A stretch of 64,000 bases of DNA from Rostratula benghalensis (taxonomy: Eukaryota; Chordata; Aves; Charadriiformes; Rostratulidae): positions 3,412,959-3,476,958 of the forward strand of contig VXAI01000083.1 of the NCBI GenBank assembly GCA_013399305.1, in the 5' to 3' direction. Position numbers and translations under genes: made by a program. Below are positions 38,301-50,338 of this stretch, piece by piece; the stretch's first letter is position 1, and every line of letters starts with the position of its first letter. The notes beneath the pieces were generated by a model. It was not told where the DNA came from. It made no database searches and worked only from the letters and a program-made list of their open reading frames with translations.

Positions 38301-38975
38301 GAACATCTTAAGCACCTCAGAAGGGAGCAGAGAAGTAATTTATTTAGCTCATCTGAAGGAGAGAAAAAAGGTTTCTCTAAGGCATTAGGCTTAACTAATA
38401 ATTATATTATTTAAAAAAACCCCAAACCAACAAAGCCCAGCTGATCACAAATTCAGAACTTCAGTGTCAAGTTAAGCCACTATATAAAGTCAGCATAAAT
38501 GTTCCCTAAACAGATCTTCAAGAAATGTCGTAGAGGCTTTTATTATAGGCAGTGTACTGGGAATATTTGTTTATACACAGCCTACAAATTCTGTAGATAC
38601 CAGAAAATAAAAATTTAATGATATTTCAGTCTCTACCATGTACTACAAATGCCCAACATAGACTAAAAGAGAAAGCAAAAACTTTGTTCTATATTCATTC
38701 AACCTTTGAACATGGTTGACACAAAGATCTTAATTTCCTGTGCCTACCCATCTCCTTATGCCTTGTGGTGCTGTACTCAGTATTCAAACCTGGGTAACAT
38801 TCTGCAGTGGAAATATAAATCATCAAATCTACAGATGGCAAGGGCAAAAAACAAGCCACCCAGAACCCAGAATAAATAATTCACAAAAGCCATAAGGCCA
38901 AGATAGGAATGTGTTCTTCTTATTTTCTGCACTGAAATACTTTTCCAAAGGTTTAGAAATAGGTATTTACAAACA
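32306..38975. other. AT-rich non-coding DNA, nothing recognised
   Basis: The frame at 32543-32854 (-) lies in a slightly GC-richer patch (32530-32900) but shows no known domain. A TA run is at 33117-33128. A-rich tracts are at 37914-37940 and 38412-38440, the second again A7 followed by CCCCAAACCAAC. No element or gene fragment was recognised. Confidence 0.6.
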
Positions 38976-38996
38976 AGAGTCAAGTGACTTGACTCT
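38976..38996. promoter_or_regulatory. 21-bp near-perfect palindrome with NKX2-like core
   Basis: The left arm AGAGTCAAGT is exactly complementary to the right arm around a single central G. The core TCAAGTG is the NKX2-class homeodomain word and the opposite half has it with one mismatch. It could be a protein-dimer site or a small hairpin. Ten perfect arm bases are unlikely, but possible, by chance in 64 kb. Confidence 0.35.
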
Positions 38997-39959
38997 AGAA
39001 GTCATTTTTCCCTGTGGTATCAGCAGGATAACATTGATTTATTTGGGGACAAGTTCAAGCCCAGCATTTGTTCTTTGTAGACTGCCTCTCTAAAGGTGAA
39101 ACTCATAGTTCAAATCTTATACACCAAATAAATTCCACTTAAATCTATTTTGATGGCTTAATTGGGGTGTATGACTTGTGTTGGCCTCCTGCAGAGTGCT
39201 GGATTTCACTCTATATTATTTGACCTTATTGTGAGAACAGCATTGCATCTTTTACTGTTTGTTTTATTCATGATCCTGAGGTGAATACAATAAATAAAAG
39301 CTTGAAAAAGCATTCTTGAAGCAATTTCACTGTTAGAGGAAAATACTGTTTACCTTACTACTGGGTAAGCAATGGGACCACAGCGGTCCTCAGGTTAACT
39401 GTTCATCCTAGATACATGGTTTGACTTCATTTATGATTTTACAATCCCTTCAAAATCCCAGTCTCAGTTGTTAAACTGGCATGAGTTGTACACAATACAG
39501 AGTACACAGAATACTCATAAAAGGGCTTTTTTCTCTTCACTGAACTATTCTGCCTATAGTATGGGAAATGGTCACACCTAAATCAAGGGCAGGGAAAAAT
39601 CTCCTTGCTGATGATTGAGTAGAATTTTCAGGTACATATACAGAGTGTATATTTGCACTACAGTTGTTTCATCAGCATATATACTACCTTTTGCTCGTTC
39701 TGCTGATGCTCTAGTAACTTGTCAAGTGAAGCAATGCACACCTAGGAACCACACTGCTTCATTAGAACTCTACTGTGCCCAGATTAATAACAAACAGTAT
39801 TAGTAACAGAGATTTGTTTTCTGGAACCACAGCCAAATTAATAGGTTTACAGGTCTTTCAGATATGGCTCACTCAGCTGCATCTTGGAGTGTGTTTAACT
39901 TGTCCACCCTCAACATTATAAGCTATTAAGCGTGCCCAGTCAGAGGAAGTAAATAGAGG
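38997..39959. other. Non-coding DNA, nothing recognised
   Basis: AT-rich, no recognisable frame or repeat. The frame at 39615-39803 has no known domain. Confidence 0.6.
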
Positions 39960-40275
39960 GACACTAGAACATGGTGATGGAAAAAGCACCCACCTCCTAT
40001 TGGCACAAACCCCACACCTGGATGGCTCCACGCTACCACTGAGTTCCTCCCTCTGGGATTCACCATTTTCCCTGGCAGTGCAGAATTCCACAGTGCTTCT
40101 GTGCACTGACCCTGCAGCTTGTGTGATGCCTACTGCCTCCACTGCAGCCACCTAGACAGAACCAGGCAGGCTTCAGAGACCAGACACGTGGCAAAGGGGG
40201 AAAAGGCCCTTGGGTGTCCCTGGTCCAGACCAGAGCAGAGAAATGCTGTAGCCTGGGTGCGCAGACACACAAGGT
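39960..40275. other. GC-richer patch, unassigned
   Basis: About 300 bases clearly richer in G and C than the surroundings, with overlapping open frames on both strands (39873-40151 -, 40060-40272 -, 40119-40301 +). None shows a domain I recognise. It is followed by CACAAG|GTATTT, a weak donor-like word. It could be an old element, an exon of an unannotated transcript or a conserved element. Confidence 0.4.
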
Positions 40276-43200
40276 ATTTAAATATAGGAAAGATGTATTA
40301 ATGAAATATCACCATAGCTTCTGATTAGAGGGAAATTATTCAAGACCTTAACTCAAGAGAAGGCTTGAGTGAGCTTAGCTCCAGTCATAAAAATTTCTGT
40401 ATTAATCTATGAAGTTCGTGCTTCCACCAGGTCTTCCACTGTGCAGAGAGAAGGAATTATCTTGAGTCATACTACAGATGTGCCAGGCAGATTTGAAACA
40501 AATCTCTCCTACTATCCCAACAGTACTCTCAACTCCACTGACTGGGGATTCAGGGTCCTTCAGCACCAAATCAAGTAAGACAAAGAAAAATGGATGCTTT
40601 TGGAAAACACCCATGACATATTCTTTATGTAAGTAATCCAGCAAATGGCTGTCAAAACTAAAAATGAAATTACTTCCCTTGGAAATTCCTATGACCTGTG
40701 GGCACTTACAAACACTCAGTAGGGAAAGCATAAACCTGAAGGAGAAGAACGAAAGGTTGCAAGTCCCCTGATAAAAACTATCCTCATAAAACAAACACAT
40801 TCCTGGCCTTTAAAGGAAATGACAGCCCATGACCTCATGTTTCAGGAGTTTTTTGTGTCTGTTACATTTTTTCGGATCCAGAGACTAAGTCTAGAGCAAA
40901 ACATCAGCCATATCTACACATTAACAGTTTAAGGACAAGAATTAATGTAAGAAGAAGAAAAGTCCTTTAACCTTGCCATTTTTCTCTATTTCTAGATATT
41001 GGTTGTACTGAAGCTCCTAATATCCACTTTACCAAGAGGAGAGGGGCAATAGCAGCAATTATCTGTTCACAAAGAGAATTATAAAAGCTCTACATGGAAC
41101 CACGCCTGAAATTAATTTAGGAATAGATTTGGGTGGATTTTTTTAGCCTGAAAAAGTAAAATATGAATTTCACTAACTGTTCAATAGTTCATAACGTATA
41201 ACAAACTACATAAAAATTTGCAAAAATATCAAAAATTATATTTCATCTTGATGATGCTGACATCTTCATTAACTCTTCAATATCAATACTCAGAAGTCAC
41301 TCTTCAAACAAGTTTTCAAGCACTAAAGTAGTTTTCATAAATCCCCGCCCCCAGGTTTTCTTCCTGGTCTCTGGGGGTTTTTGGTGGGGATTATTTTTTT
41401 TTTTGGATGTGAAAAGAATTGGACCCAGAAAGTACAATATTTGTTTGGTACAATGGGGTGGTGGGAGGAAAGAAAAACTTTAATAACCACTAATGGCATT
41501 TGATCATATAAATATTTTTTTATGACCTATCAATCTGGTCTGGAACATATCTTTGCAAAAATCCTAGAGAGCATATGCACAACCATGCTCCATCATGCTT
41601 GTCCCAAAAGCACACAATGAGGAAAATGTCCATTTAAATTTTCCTTTGGCCAGAGATACTACACTTCAAATCCTGGAAAACTCTGTAGGAAAAAGGAGGA
41701 AATAAGTGAACTTTCATATCACACATCTTGAAGAATTCCAGTTTAATTCAATATTCCAGTCTTTGAGAGTTAATCCTATTTATATCCACATTGCAGATAA
41801 CTCCAAAGAGCTTCCACCCTTCTGGAAGCTATGTGACAAAATGTTTTGGTGCCATCTCATGTCCCAACAGCAAGTGAGGAGCTCAGCCACATACCAAACC
41901 ATTGCCCAAGGCCCCTGAGATGATATAGTGCACAGTGAAGTATGAATGTGACCCCTGTTGCTGCATAACAGATGTCAGATGCAAAGATGTTTCTCGGCTG
42001 AGCAGTAAAGCACATTTCATTTTAGGCCTAATAATTCATGAGTTTAAAGATTCTAATATATCATGGTTAACACTCAGCAGTCACCTACTCCCTGGAAAGT
42101 CTACTGTGAAGGATCAGAGTAAGTCATATATACACACATTCAATTCTAACAACTAGGTACAGAATGTCTGAAATCACTGTACCTCAAAATCATTTATTAG
42201 TCATACTAATTTAAGGTAACACTCCAAAAATAAACCTCTGCTTCATAAGGCCAGGCTATGAATCACCATAATATATGAATCATAACTTCAAATGCAGTAA
42301 TGAAAATACATGGGAAAATAATACGGTTTGTTCAGGAGAGTGCTGATTATTCCATTTCACAGAAGACTGAAAAACAGCAAGTTTCATTATTATTATATAA
42401 TCATGCTAAATTGCAAAGTCCTCCACACATCCAGTCTATTTAAATACCATTTTAACAATGTAATTCCTAGAGATATTTCTCTCCACCTTTTTTGTATAAA
42501 AACTACACCAGTAACAACACCGTAATTTATTTCCTTCATTATTCTAAGGGACTGACACCTGGCGGAACCTGTTTTGTTTCTATTCATTCCTATCAGGGTA
42601 GTCAGCTGGAGAAGGCCCAAGTGAATAATTAACTCATCAGTGGAAGAACAGTGCATTCCTAGCACAAAGGAGATCCTGGAATTCCCACTCTGTGACAAAG
42701 ATAAATCCACACGCAAGCATAAAAGTCTCAAAATCTGAGATCTTGAAAAAATATGAGTTCAAGGCTTTGGTTGTCAAACCTTTACCTCCTTAATAGCTGT
42801 CAATCAGCCAACAGACTATGCTCATCTGAAAACGTTCAAATGCAGGGGTGCATTGGCACAGGGAATTAGTAACAAATTCTAACGTTGGGTACCAACCTCG
42901 AGCTTTTACCAGTGCCAGCTCTTGAACATAGATTATCCTCTTCACAGAAGAGTTAGTGGAGCTAACCTTATGCAGGGGAGGCTACACACTTAACAAGTAA
43001 TATTATCCACGTCTTTATCATGCTCCTTTGAAGCCTGAAAAACTTTATGTACATTCTTGATTCAAATGCTGACTCCTACACAGAGGAACTGAAGAGAAAA
43101 ATCTCCTGAAACCTGATCACTCCATTCAGGGATAAAATGTCCAGTGACTGGGATTAGAAGTGTTGAATTAAACTTGTTTAGACATAACCTAACCCTCCCC

Positions 43201-45302
43201 ATGAGGAGGGTTTAGAGATAACCTAAACCTCTACACAGGTATCTCAAGCCTTAATATATTATATAGCACATTAAGCTTGCACTCCAGGGCCAAGCACTCC
43301 GAGGTTCAGCACAGAACTCAGTTTTCTGGTTTCCAAATCTTTACCTGGTGCAGCCATAGTTTTCATAAAGAGGCCTTATGTTTATACATAAGTATTTCAG
43401 CAATTGTAGGCTAAGTACAGTACAAGGCTGTGCATTTGCAGCTGTTCTTGAGCAACAAATCCCTCCAACAGGAACTTCTTTGAACACGTTACATTTGTAC
43501 TCCCATGACATTTTGATTAAAAATGTAACTAATCTTACAAGAAGTCTTGGCCATATACAATCAATTATACTTCATCCAAAATGAAGCTGTAGTACCTTTG
43601 TGGAAGAAAAATGAGAGTAGATGCTGGTTTGTGGAGGTTTTCTATTGATGAATGGACAGAGAACTGTGAACATACCAACTCCATTATCATTATAGACAAA
43701 TTAAAACTAATGCACTTCTTTGTATTTCCTGAGTTATACTTTTTTACCCCAGAGACTGACTAAATTGGACTTTAAGTCTTCTGAATCCTGCCGAAGATGG
43801 ACTAATGAGCCAGAAAATTTCCATCATGTGTTTTCTCACCCTTTTATATTATGTAAAAAAAAAAAAAATTGAATACTTTGAATAACACATAAATATGGAA
43901 CTTGATAAACATTTACTAGGTGCTAATAACCAAGGTTTTTTACTTTTCATATTATAATATATTACATGAAGTTGAAGCTGATGAAACTACTTCAAGCTAG
44001 GTAAAAATAATTGATTCACAAATCAAAGTTGTACAGCAAAGTCAGGCTTTTTGCCTCTCAGAAATCATGTTGAACAGGCAGTAACAGGTTGCATCTGAAA
44101 TTTGTGCTCATTTCTTCAAAAGATATATAGAAACTCCACATCCCCCAAAGCTATACTCTCCAATAGCTAGAGCAAGAAATACTAGAAAGGAATAAAAAAC
44201 CACACAGACTAGAAGTAGTGCCCTAATTTTTTGGTCTAGTCTGGTGTAAATGTAATTTATAAAAAAAAATTTAAATTTATAAAACATAAATTCTTCTAAA
44301 GGCAGATCCCAAGCCACAGTAGTCCTGTTCACATTGTTGGAGTCCTAGTTAGTTATAATACTAAATTAATAGCTTCTTTAAAGTGTATTAGTAGAAAATT
44401 ACATACTTAGATATTCATGAAGTCAGTGAGGCAGAAAAATCACCTATTCTAGACTAAACAAAGGAAGCACCAGGTGAGTTCCATGATCTGGAGAACCCTT
44501 ACGTTCTAACAGCACTGCAAGAAGCACTGACTCATTTGAAATAATGAAAAATGTGTGGAATCCTCATATAATTTTGAATGTGACATGAATTACACTCTTT
44601 CTTATATTAGCTTCTGGGACACAACATTGCATTAAATAGATATTCTACCTCTATCTATTACTGTAATACTATGCTACTTAGACGGAAGTTCTAATATATT
44701 TCCTTTAGCAGTGCACCTTTAAGGTTTGTCTGTCTGGTTGGATGTTTAAGAACAGATTACTGGAAGATCCAACTATTTTGACAGGGTATTTTATTAGCTA
44801 GATTTGCTTATGAATAAAAGTTTCAAAATTAATTAGCTTAGGATGACAGCACCACAGATGAAGTATTACAAAAACATTACAAATCTAGTTACCTAAATTA
44901 GAATACTGTATTATAAAGCTTCAAGAAGCCTGCTTATTTTTCACATGCAGAAATATACATCATCCAGCAGACATGCTTATTTTTAACATAGCTAACTCTC
45001 CCCTTTACTGGCTTACGTATCTGAGTACTTCTTAGCTGTTCTGAAACATCTTGTTAGACCAGACAATTTCTTAGGCAGTGTCTCATCCATAGAAAAAGTG
45101 AAGTTCAAAAGCTGGTTTCATCTGTAATTGTTCATTTTTTTCCCCTCATATGGCAAGTAGTGATTGATGGCTCAAGCGTGACACACTCAAGACCAACTGC
45201 TTCCATGCTACAACTGCAGTGACTCTGATCAGGCTTTTGTCTGATAAATAATAATAAGGACAAATCATCAACTATGCTCTTACAGGTCTTTGACTGTAAC
45301 AA
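40276..45302. other. AT-rich non-coding DNA
   Basis: The longest frame is 40402-40800 (-, 132 codons), with no recognisable domain. On the plus strand 40447-40574 is open between GTCTTCCACTGTGCAG and CAA|GTAAGA, a weak exon-like layout. An A16 run is at 43853-43868. A 33-bp-spaced duplication with a hairpin lies at 43178-43226. Confidence 0.55.
43178..43226. repeat. Short direct repeat bracketing a hairpin
   Basis: TTTAGACATAACCTAA and TTTAGAGATAACCTAA are 33 bases apart. Between them AACCCTCC (43191) pairs with GGAGGGTT (43205) around a six-base loop. A small local duplication with no known family. Confidence 0.7.
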
Positions 45303-45846
45303 TGATATGGTTTAACCCCAGCCAGAAACTAGGACCACAAAGCTGCTAAGCTTCTCACTAACTCCCCTCCAGCCTCCCCCAGTAGGGTAGGGAGAAAAAA
45401 AAGGAGCAGGGGAAAAAACAAAACAAAACAACAAAACCCAAACCCAACATTGTGGGTTGAGATAAGACAGTTTAACAAAAGAGTAAGAGAAGGTCGGGGG
45501 GGAAATGGTAAAGAATATGCAAAATAAGGTTAATACAACACAAGTTATCTCAGTACTCTGTGATCAATTGCCCAGCCCACCCCAAGCAGTGATCACAGAC
45601 TCCTGTCCCCACCAGCCCCCATTTATATACTGAACATGAAATCTGTGGTATGGAATACCCTTATCGCTAGCATGTTCTGACTGTGCTCCCTCTCAGCTTC
45701 TATGGGGAGCTGAGAAAGTCTTTGACTAATGTAAACATCACTTAGCAACAACTAGAACAATATGTCATCAGTTTTATTCCCACACTAAATCCAAAACACT
45801 GCAAAAAGTAGAAAGAAAAGTAACTATTCCAGCTGAAACCAGGACA
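45303..45846 (-). mobile_element. Solo LTR of an avian endogenous retrovirus (ERVL-like, TguLTR5-like)
   Basis: On the minus strand the 544-bp element starts TGTCCTGGTTTCAGCTGG and ends CATATCA, with TG...CA ends typical of retroviral LTRs. Inside, in sense order, are a Q-rich-free U3, a TATATAAA promoter word near 45622-45630, and a GTTAAACTGTCTTATCTC stretch followed by CAACCCAC before the GGCTGGGGTTAAACC end. These landmarks match an LTR family I know from songbird genomes; the family name is from memory and unsure. Flanks are AACAA (45298-45302) and AATAA (45847-45851), a 5-bp target duplication with one mismatch, which suits ERVL-type insertion. No viral gene or second LTR lies nearby, so it is a solo LTR left by recombination. 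The A/C-rich tract at about 45408-45450 is a local expansion. Confidence 0.85.
45621..45630 (-). promoter_or_regulatory. TATA box of the LTR
   Basis: GTATATAAAT on the minus strand, at the usual place in the middle of the LTR. It is intact in sequence. The downstream polyadenylation word reads GTTAAA where the family normally has ATTAAA, so the promoter signal looks better preserved than the 3'-end signal. Confidence 0.55.
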
Positions 45847-47003
45847 AATAAAAGGCATATTATGTAGTGTCTGAAAGTTTTATAACAATACAAATTTTAT
45901 AATTCTGTAAATCAGCACAGTTATTGAGGAGCCTCAAAGTGGCCAGAATATCTTCTGAAATACCTTACTTTCTATTCTGACTTCTACAGATAAAATTATT
46001 GCAAGGATTTCTGACATGGAAGACATTGAGAACTTTGGTACGGATACCCTGGGTCCCAAAAATGTAACAGGTTATCTCTTAAAGTCTATTTGCAATTGCA
46101 TTGCTTTTGCTAAATTATTTGTATAAAGCTAAAAAGACATTCATTTCCTCTTTAAAACTTGCAGGACTCATGGGAGGGAGTTGCTGTTAAGACACCTAGT
46201 TCAATCTAATGGCATTTACACTTGATATTAAAAGATTATTCTAACATAGCTTTCTGAAAAGAATGAGCAGTCTCTGCACCACAGAATTGGGAAAGGGCAA
46301 GAAAACACCACATATGAAGTGAACTTTTTATGAACATGAATTCCACAGAGGTTACCTACGAACAGAAAATAAAATTACTTGCTCCTAATTTGCAAAAGTT
46401 ACCTTTGAATCCTGAAAAAAATTAACAATCTTACATTGAAAGATTCTTGGAGAATTAATATTATACTTCAGTCAAGCTTTGGGTTTCACTGGTGAAAGAG
46501 AAAATAACGACTACTACTTACTAGCCTACAATATATTTTCCATATTGTTTAAGGATAATCTATGCTTTATTGTAAAAAATTATGATTTTTTATTTATAAG
46601 GAACTACCAGCTAGCATAACTTTGCATTGTGCATGTAACATACCGGTATTTGGGGACTGTAATACCTTCATCAAATACCTCTGCCAGCAGTTGTCATCTG
46701 TCAGTCCTCCAGGGACATCACTGAGAACACAGTTCCAGAACTAAGGATGCAGCTTTCAGGAATGATGCTAAAGCATAACTTGTTGACAGTTTTATAGGTT
46801 CTTATAATACTCAAGGTGATGCAGACATTGAGTGTATGAAGCGTGACTCACGTTATTGGCAGGGCGTATCCTTTGCCTAGCGCATTTGGTGTATTCTTTT
46901 TAGATGAACACCAGTACATTAACACAAAATGACAAATGTCCATTATATATTTAACCATAAATTCTACTACATTTGTGATAACAAATACAGTACTAGTTAC
47001 AGG

Positions 47004-47041
47004 GCTTTTTTGTTTGGTTTGGTTTGGTTTTGGTTTTTTGG
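47004..47041 (-). repeat. AAACC-type simple repeat (minus orientation)
   Basis: T6, then GTTTGG units, then TTTTGGTTTTTTGG. On the minus strand it reads A-rich followed by CCAAACCAAACC, the same texture as tracts at 1058, 5975, 10131, 38412 and 58356. Confidence 0.85.
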
Positions 47042-50000
47042 TGAGTATACATAAATTCAATATATTAAAAATTAAGACTTAAGTTCACTTTATTATCCTG
47101 GGAGCTCCTTATGCTCTTCTAGAAATGTTCCTGTTCTTTAATATCAGCAAACCATCACTTTTTGTCTTTGCTAAATTTACACACGTAGGAAATAGCAAAG
47201 AATTTCTAGGGGGAGGGGAGAAAGAGAAAGGTACATTCTGATTACTTTTAAACTACAGCTAATATCAGTATCTAATTTATATTTGGTTTTTTTCCTCTAT
47301 CTAATGACAATCATTGAAATTAATTCCAACTAGAGAGCTGAAAAGCAGGCACAAAGCTAGTTTTTTTCTCTTGACTCTTCTGTATCCTATACTGAGCTCA
47401 ACTAAATTAGAGAAAAGTTATGCACGTTACAGTCAAAGAAAGATGAGGATATGAAATGCAGATCTTTCACAGAGTGAATATAATGGCTCTTTAAATGCAG
47501 AGTATTAATTTGTCTCCATTTAACATTCTTCACCATATTGGGACTCTTGAAGTTTAAACTTTTTTTTTTTCTCTATTCATAGCAAGACAACCAAATTAAG
47601 CATCACTTAAAAACAACAAACAACCCCACATGTGTAAGTAGCTTGAGCAAAATTTAACTCATGTCCAAAAAGTTCATTAGGTAAATTACTTGTTTCTGGA
47701 CACAATTTGACCACTTTGGACAAATTTTGGATGTTTGTAGGTGTTACTTTTGCTATCTCTACAACCAACATGCAGAATATAAACACTATAAAAACATCAA
47801 GGTGAATTTTAAGGTAAGTACAGGATCTCAGAAGGCTTCAACATTTCTGATTATTTTAAAGAAATGTACATGAATTATCACAAATACAAAACACAGCAGA
47901 CAATATGCTCAAGTTAGAGGAACTTTGATAGATCGTAACAGCATCTATACCTATACATTAGAGTTGCTTACAAAATCTGATACTTGTAGTTCAAACTACA
48001 AAAGAAGTGGCTTTGTATCTGCGACAAGTTCAGAAAGTGGAATTTAAAAAAAATTAAATACAAATTTTCCCGGGATCATCAATTACTATACTATGTATGT
48101 TTTATCAATGTATTGCTTGAATCCTTAATGTATCATTAGAATATGCTACATATGCTACAAACTAACACCTTACTTGGAATTATACTTTATTATTTTAGGG
48201 TTTTTTTCAAATTAGTTTCATAAAAATGATCAGGAATAAAATCAGGGAAATTCAAAGTAGGTATGAACATATCAAAAGCGCTCCTTTGATGCTTTACTTC
48301 TGCCTAATACCAGTTAGCTAAGCTATGTGATACCATGTGTGTTTTGGTATTTATACAGCCAGGAGTGTTCCATGACAATAACTGGTTCATGGTTGAAGCT
48401 ATAAAAGATGATGAGCAAAAGTGCCCAACTACAAAAGCAGTTTACAGACACTTCTAGCCAAGGAGTGGCTGATATAGTTTGTGCATACCCTGCAGTTATA
48501 CTGCTTGAAGGAATGCAATGTAATACAAAACATACAGAAACATATTTGGACCCTACATCAACATTTTGTAATTTTTGAAGTTGCAGGTGTAAGTAATATT
48601 CTTTGGTACAAAAGCAAGGACATGGAAACTGTAAAACTGCAGAATGTGGGACTTGCTTCCAGATGAACATTCCTCTGCAAACAAATGCCAAACGTAGATG
48701 GAAATGTACTTACTTGTCCTTCTATATGGAAATTACTCTGTGCACATGAGCTGGAAGGGAACCATGGTGTGGCCTGGCCAAACTCTCAATCTCAGCAGTC
48801 AGAAAAAGGATCTAAGAGCAAAGTAAGCAATTCAATAACTTTGCTGTTTAGTTGTATCCTCAATCATATTCTATGCACCTATCCTTCTCTGTTCACTGCA
48901 AAGAGGGTAAGCAGCTTTGCCAGGTGTCCAGATGAAAAAAAAGCAGTGTGAATAACATCAAAATAATATGTTTACATGCATTATGTACACATACAAAAAT
49001 AATATCAAGATATCTAAATGACATAAGCACATGAAGTTTTGAAAGGAATTCAGTACCTAAAATATGGATACTTGCTGTAATTTTATTACCGAAGCAGGAA
49101 TCCTAACTCTGACTAAAAGCTCTACATGAGCTTCTCATAAAAGGTAAAAGCTGTGAATCAGAAAATACAGGATGCATACTTTCTAATATATTTTTATTCA
49201 AGAAATATAACATTCCATGTTTTATCTACCTCAGAGGAATCTCATGAAGCTTAAATAGCACATATAAGTTTTTCATAGTCTGATGATGGAAACCAGGTTT
49301 TAAGAGGAAGTGTAAAAACCGTAAAAGTAGTACATAGTTGATATGTACCTGATCTATAGAACTGATAATTATAAGCTTGCCCTTTTTAGTGGTCTCTAGC
49401 TATATTTAATAAACACATAACAGATACAGTATAATAATTAAGATGATCTTTCCAGAAAAGTTCTTCCACAGCTTTACAAAACTATCTATGACCACCCAAA
49501 ACCTGCAAGTCTTCAGACTCCCAAACCTGTAGTTCTGTGAGACAGTGAGCAAACTGTTCAATAGCTATTTGTTAAGCACACCAGGCTTTCAGACTGACAT
49601 CTGTTATTAGTTCTTCTCCCAACAAATTTGGTGAGAAAGCATGTAGGAGTACATAAGAATAGTGGAAAATGGGATACATAGAAAATGACCTAGCAAAGGA
49701 CCTGATGCTTAGAGCAAAGCTCACTGTATGTATCCTTCTTCTACTTTCATAATAAGAGGGGTGATGAGAGAAAAAATAAAGAAAAAAAGTGTCAACTTAG
49801 GGAAGAAAAACATTTTTATCAAAATTTTAACTCCAATTCTTTTCTTGAAAAGAAGAAAAGGCAAAAGAAATGGGTAAGTGGGGAACTTCTTCAGAACTTT
49901 TCCAATTTGCTATAACTTCTGGGTTTTTTTTTCCCTTTTAATTCTCATCAGCAACATCCCTTGTGAAGTTATTTACAGTTCCTTACCAGTTATGAATAAC

Positions 50001-50320
50001 AAGTAAAAATAAAAGGCTGCACTCTGAAATATCTTTCTATTTACATCAGTATCTCTGCAGACAACATTGTTATTCTTTACTTGAGCTATTTCCAATTCAG
50101 ATTAAAGTGAAAGTATATCCAGTGCTCGCTAGTAATTTAAAAATCCTCCACTCATGTGTGCCAGGTTTTATATATTTTGGAACATATGCCAAAAAGTGGC
50201 TGCTTAAGACAGGGTGTTTTAGGAGGGGAATTGTGTGAGAAAGAAAATGAATAAAACAATCACAAAAATATTTTATTCTTCTGATTGAATTTTTATCTCA
50301 TCTCATTATCATGCATTTGC

Positions 50321-50338
50321 TTTTTTTTTTTTTTTTTT
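50321..50338 (-). repeat. Poly(T), 18 bases
   Basis: An uninterrupted T18, i.e. poly(A) on the minus strand. No retroposon body was recognised on the high-coordinate side. Confidence 0.9.

Noticed and set aside
40402..40800. 132-codon minus frame
   Set aside because: No domain recognised and nothing to support a promoter or exon structure.
44450..44480. 21-nt microexon before CAG|GTGAGT
   Set aside because: The acceptor is poor and the seven-codon peptide carries no information. Less convincing than 19436 and 58768.
47776..47820. Exon ending at the strong AAG|GTAAGT donor
   Set aside because: The 38 bases after the nearest acceptor are AT-rich and look non-coding. A lone strong donor word is expected by chance.
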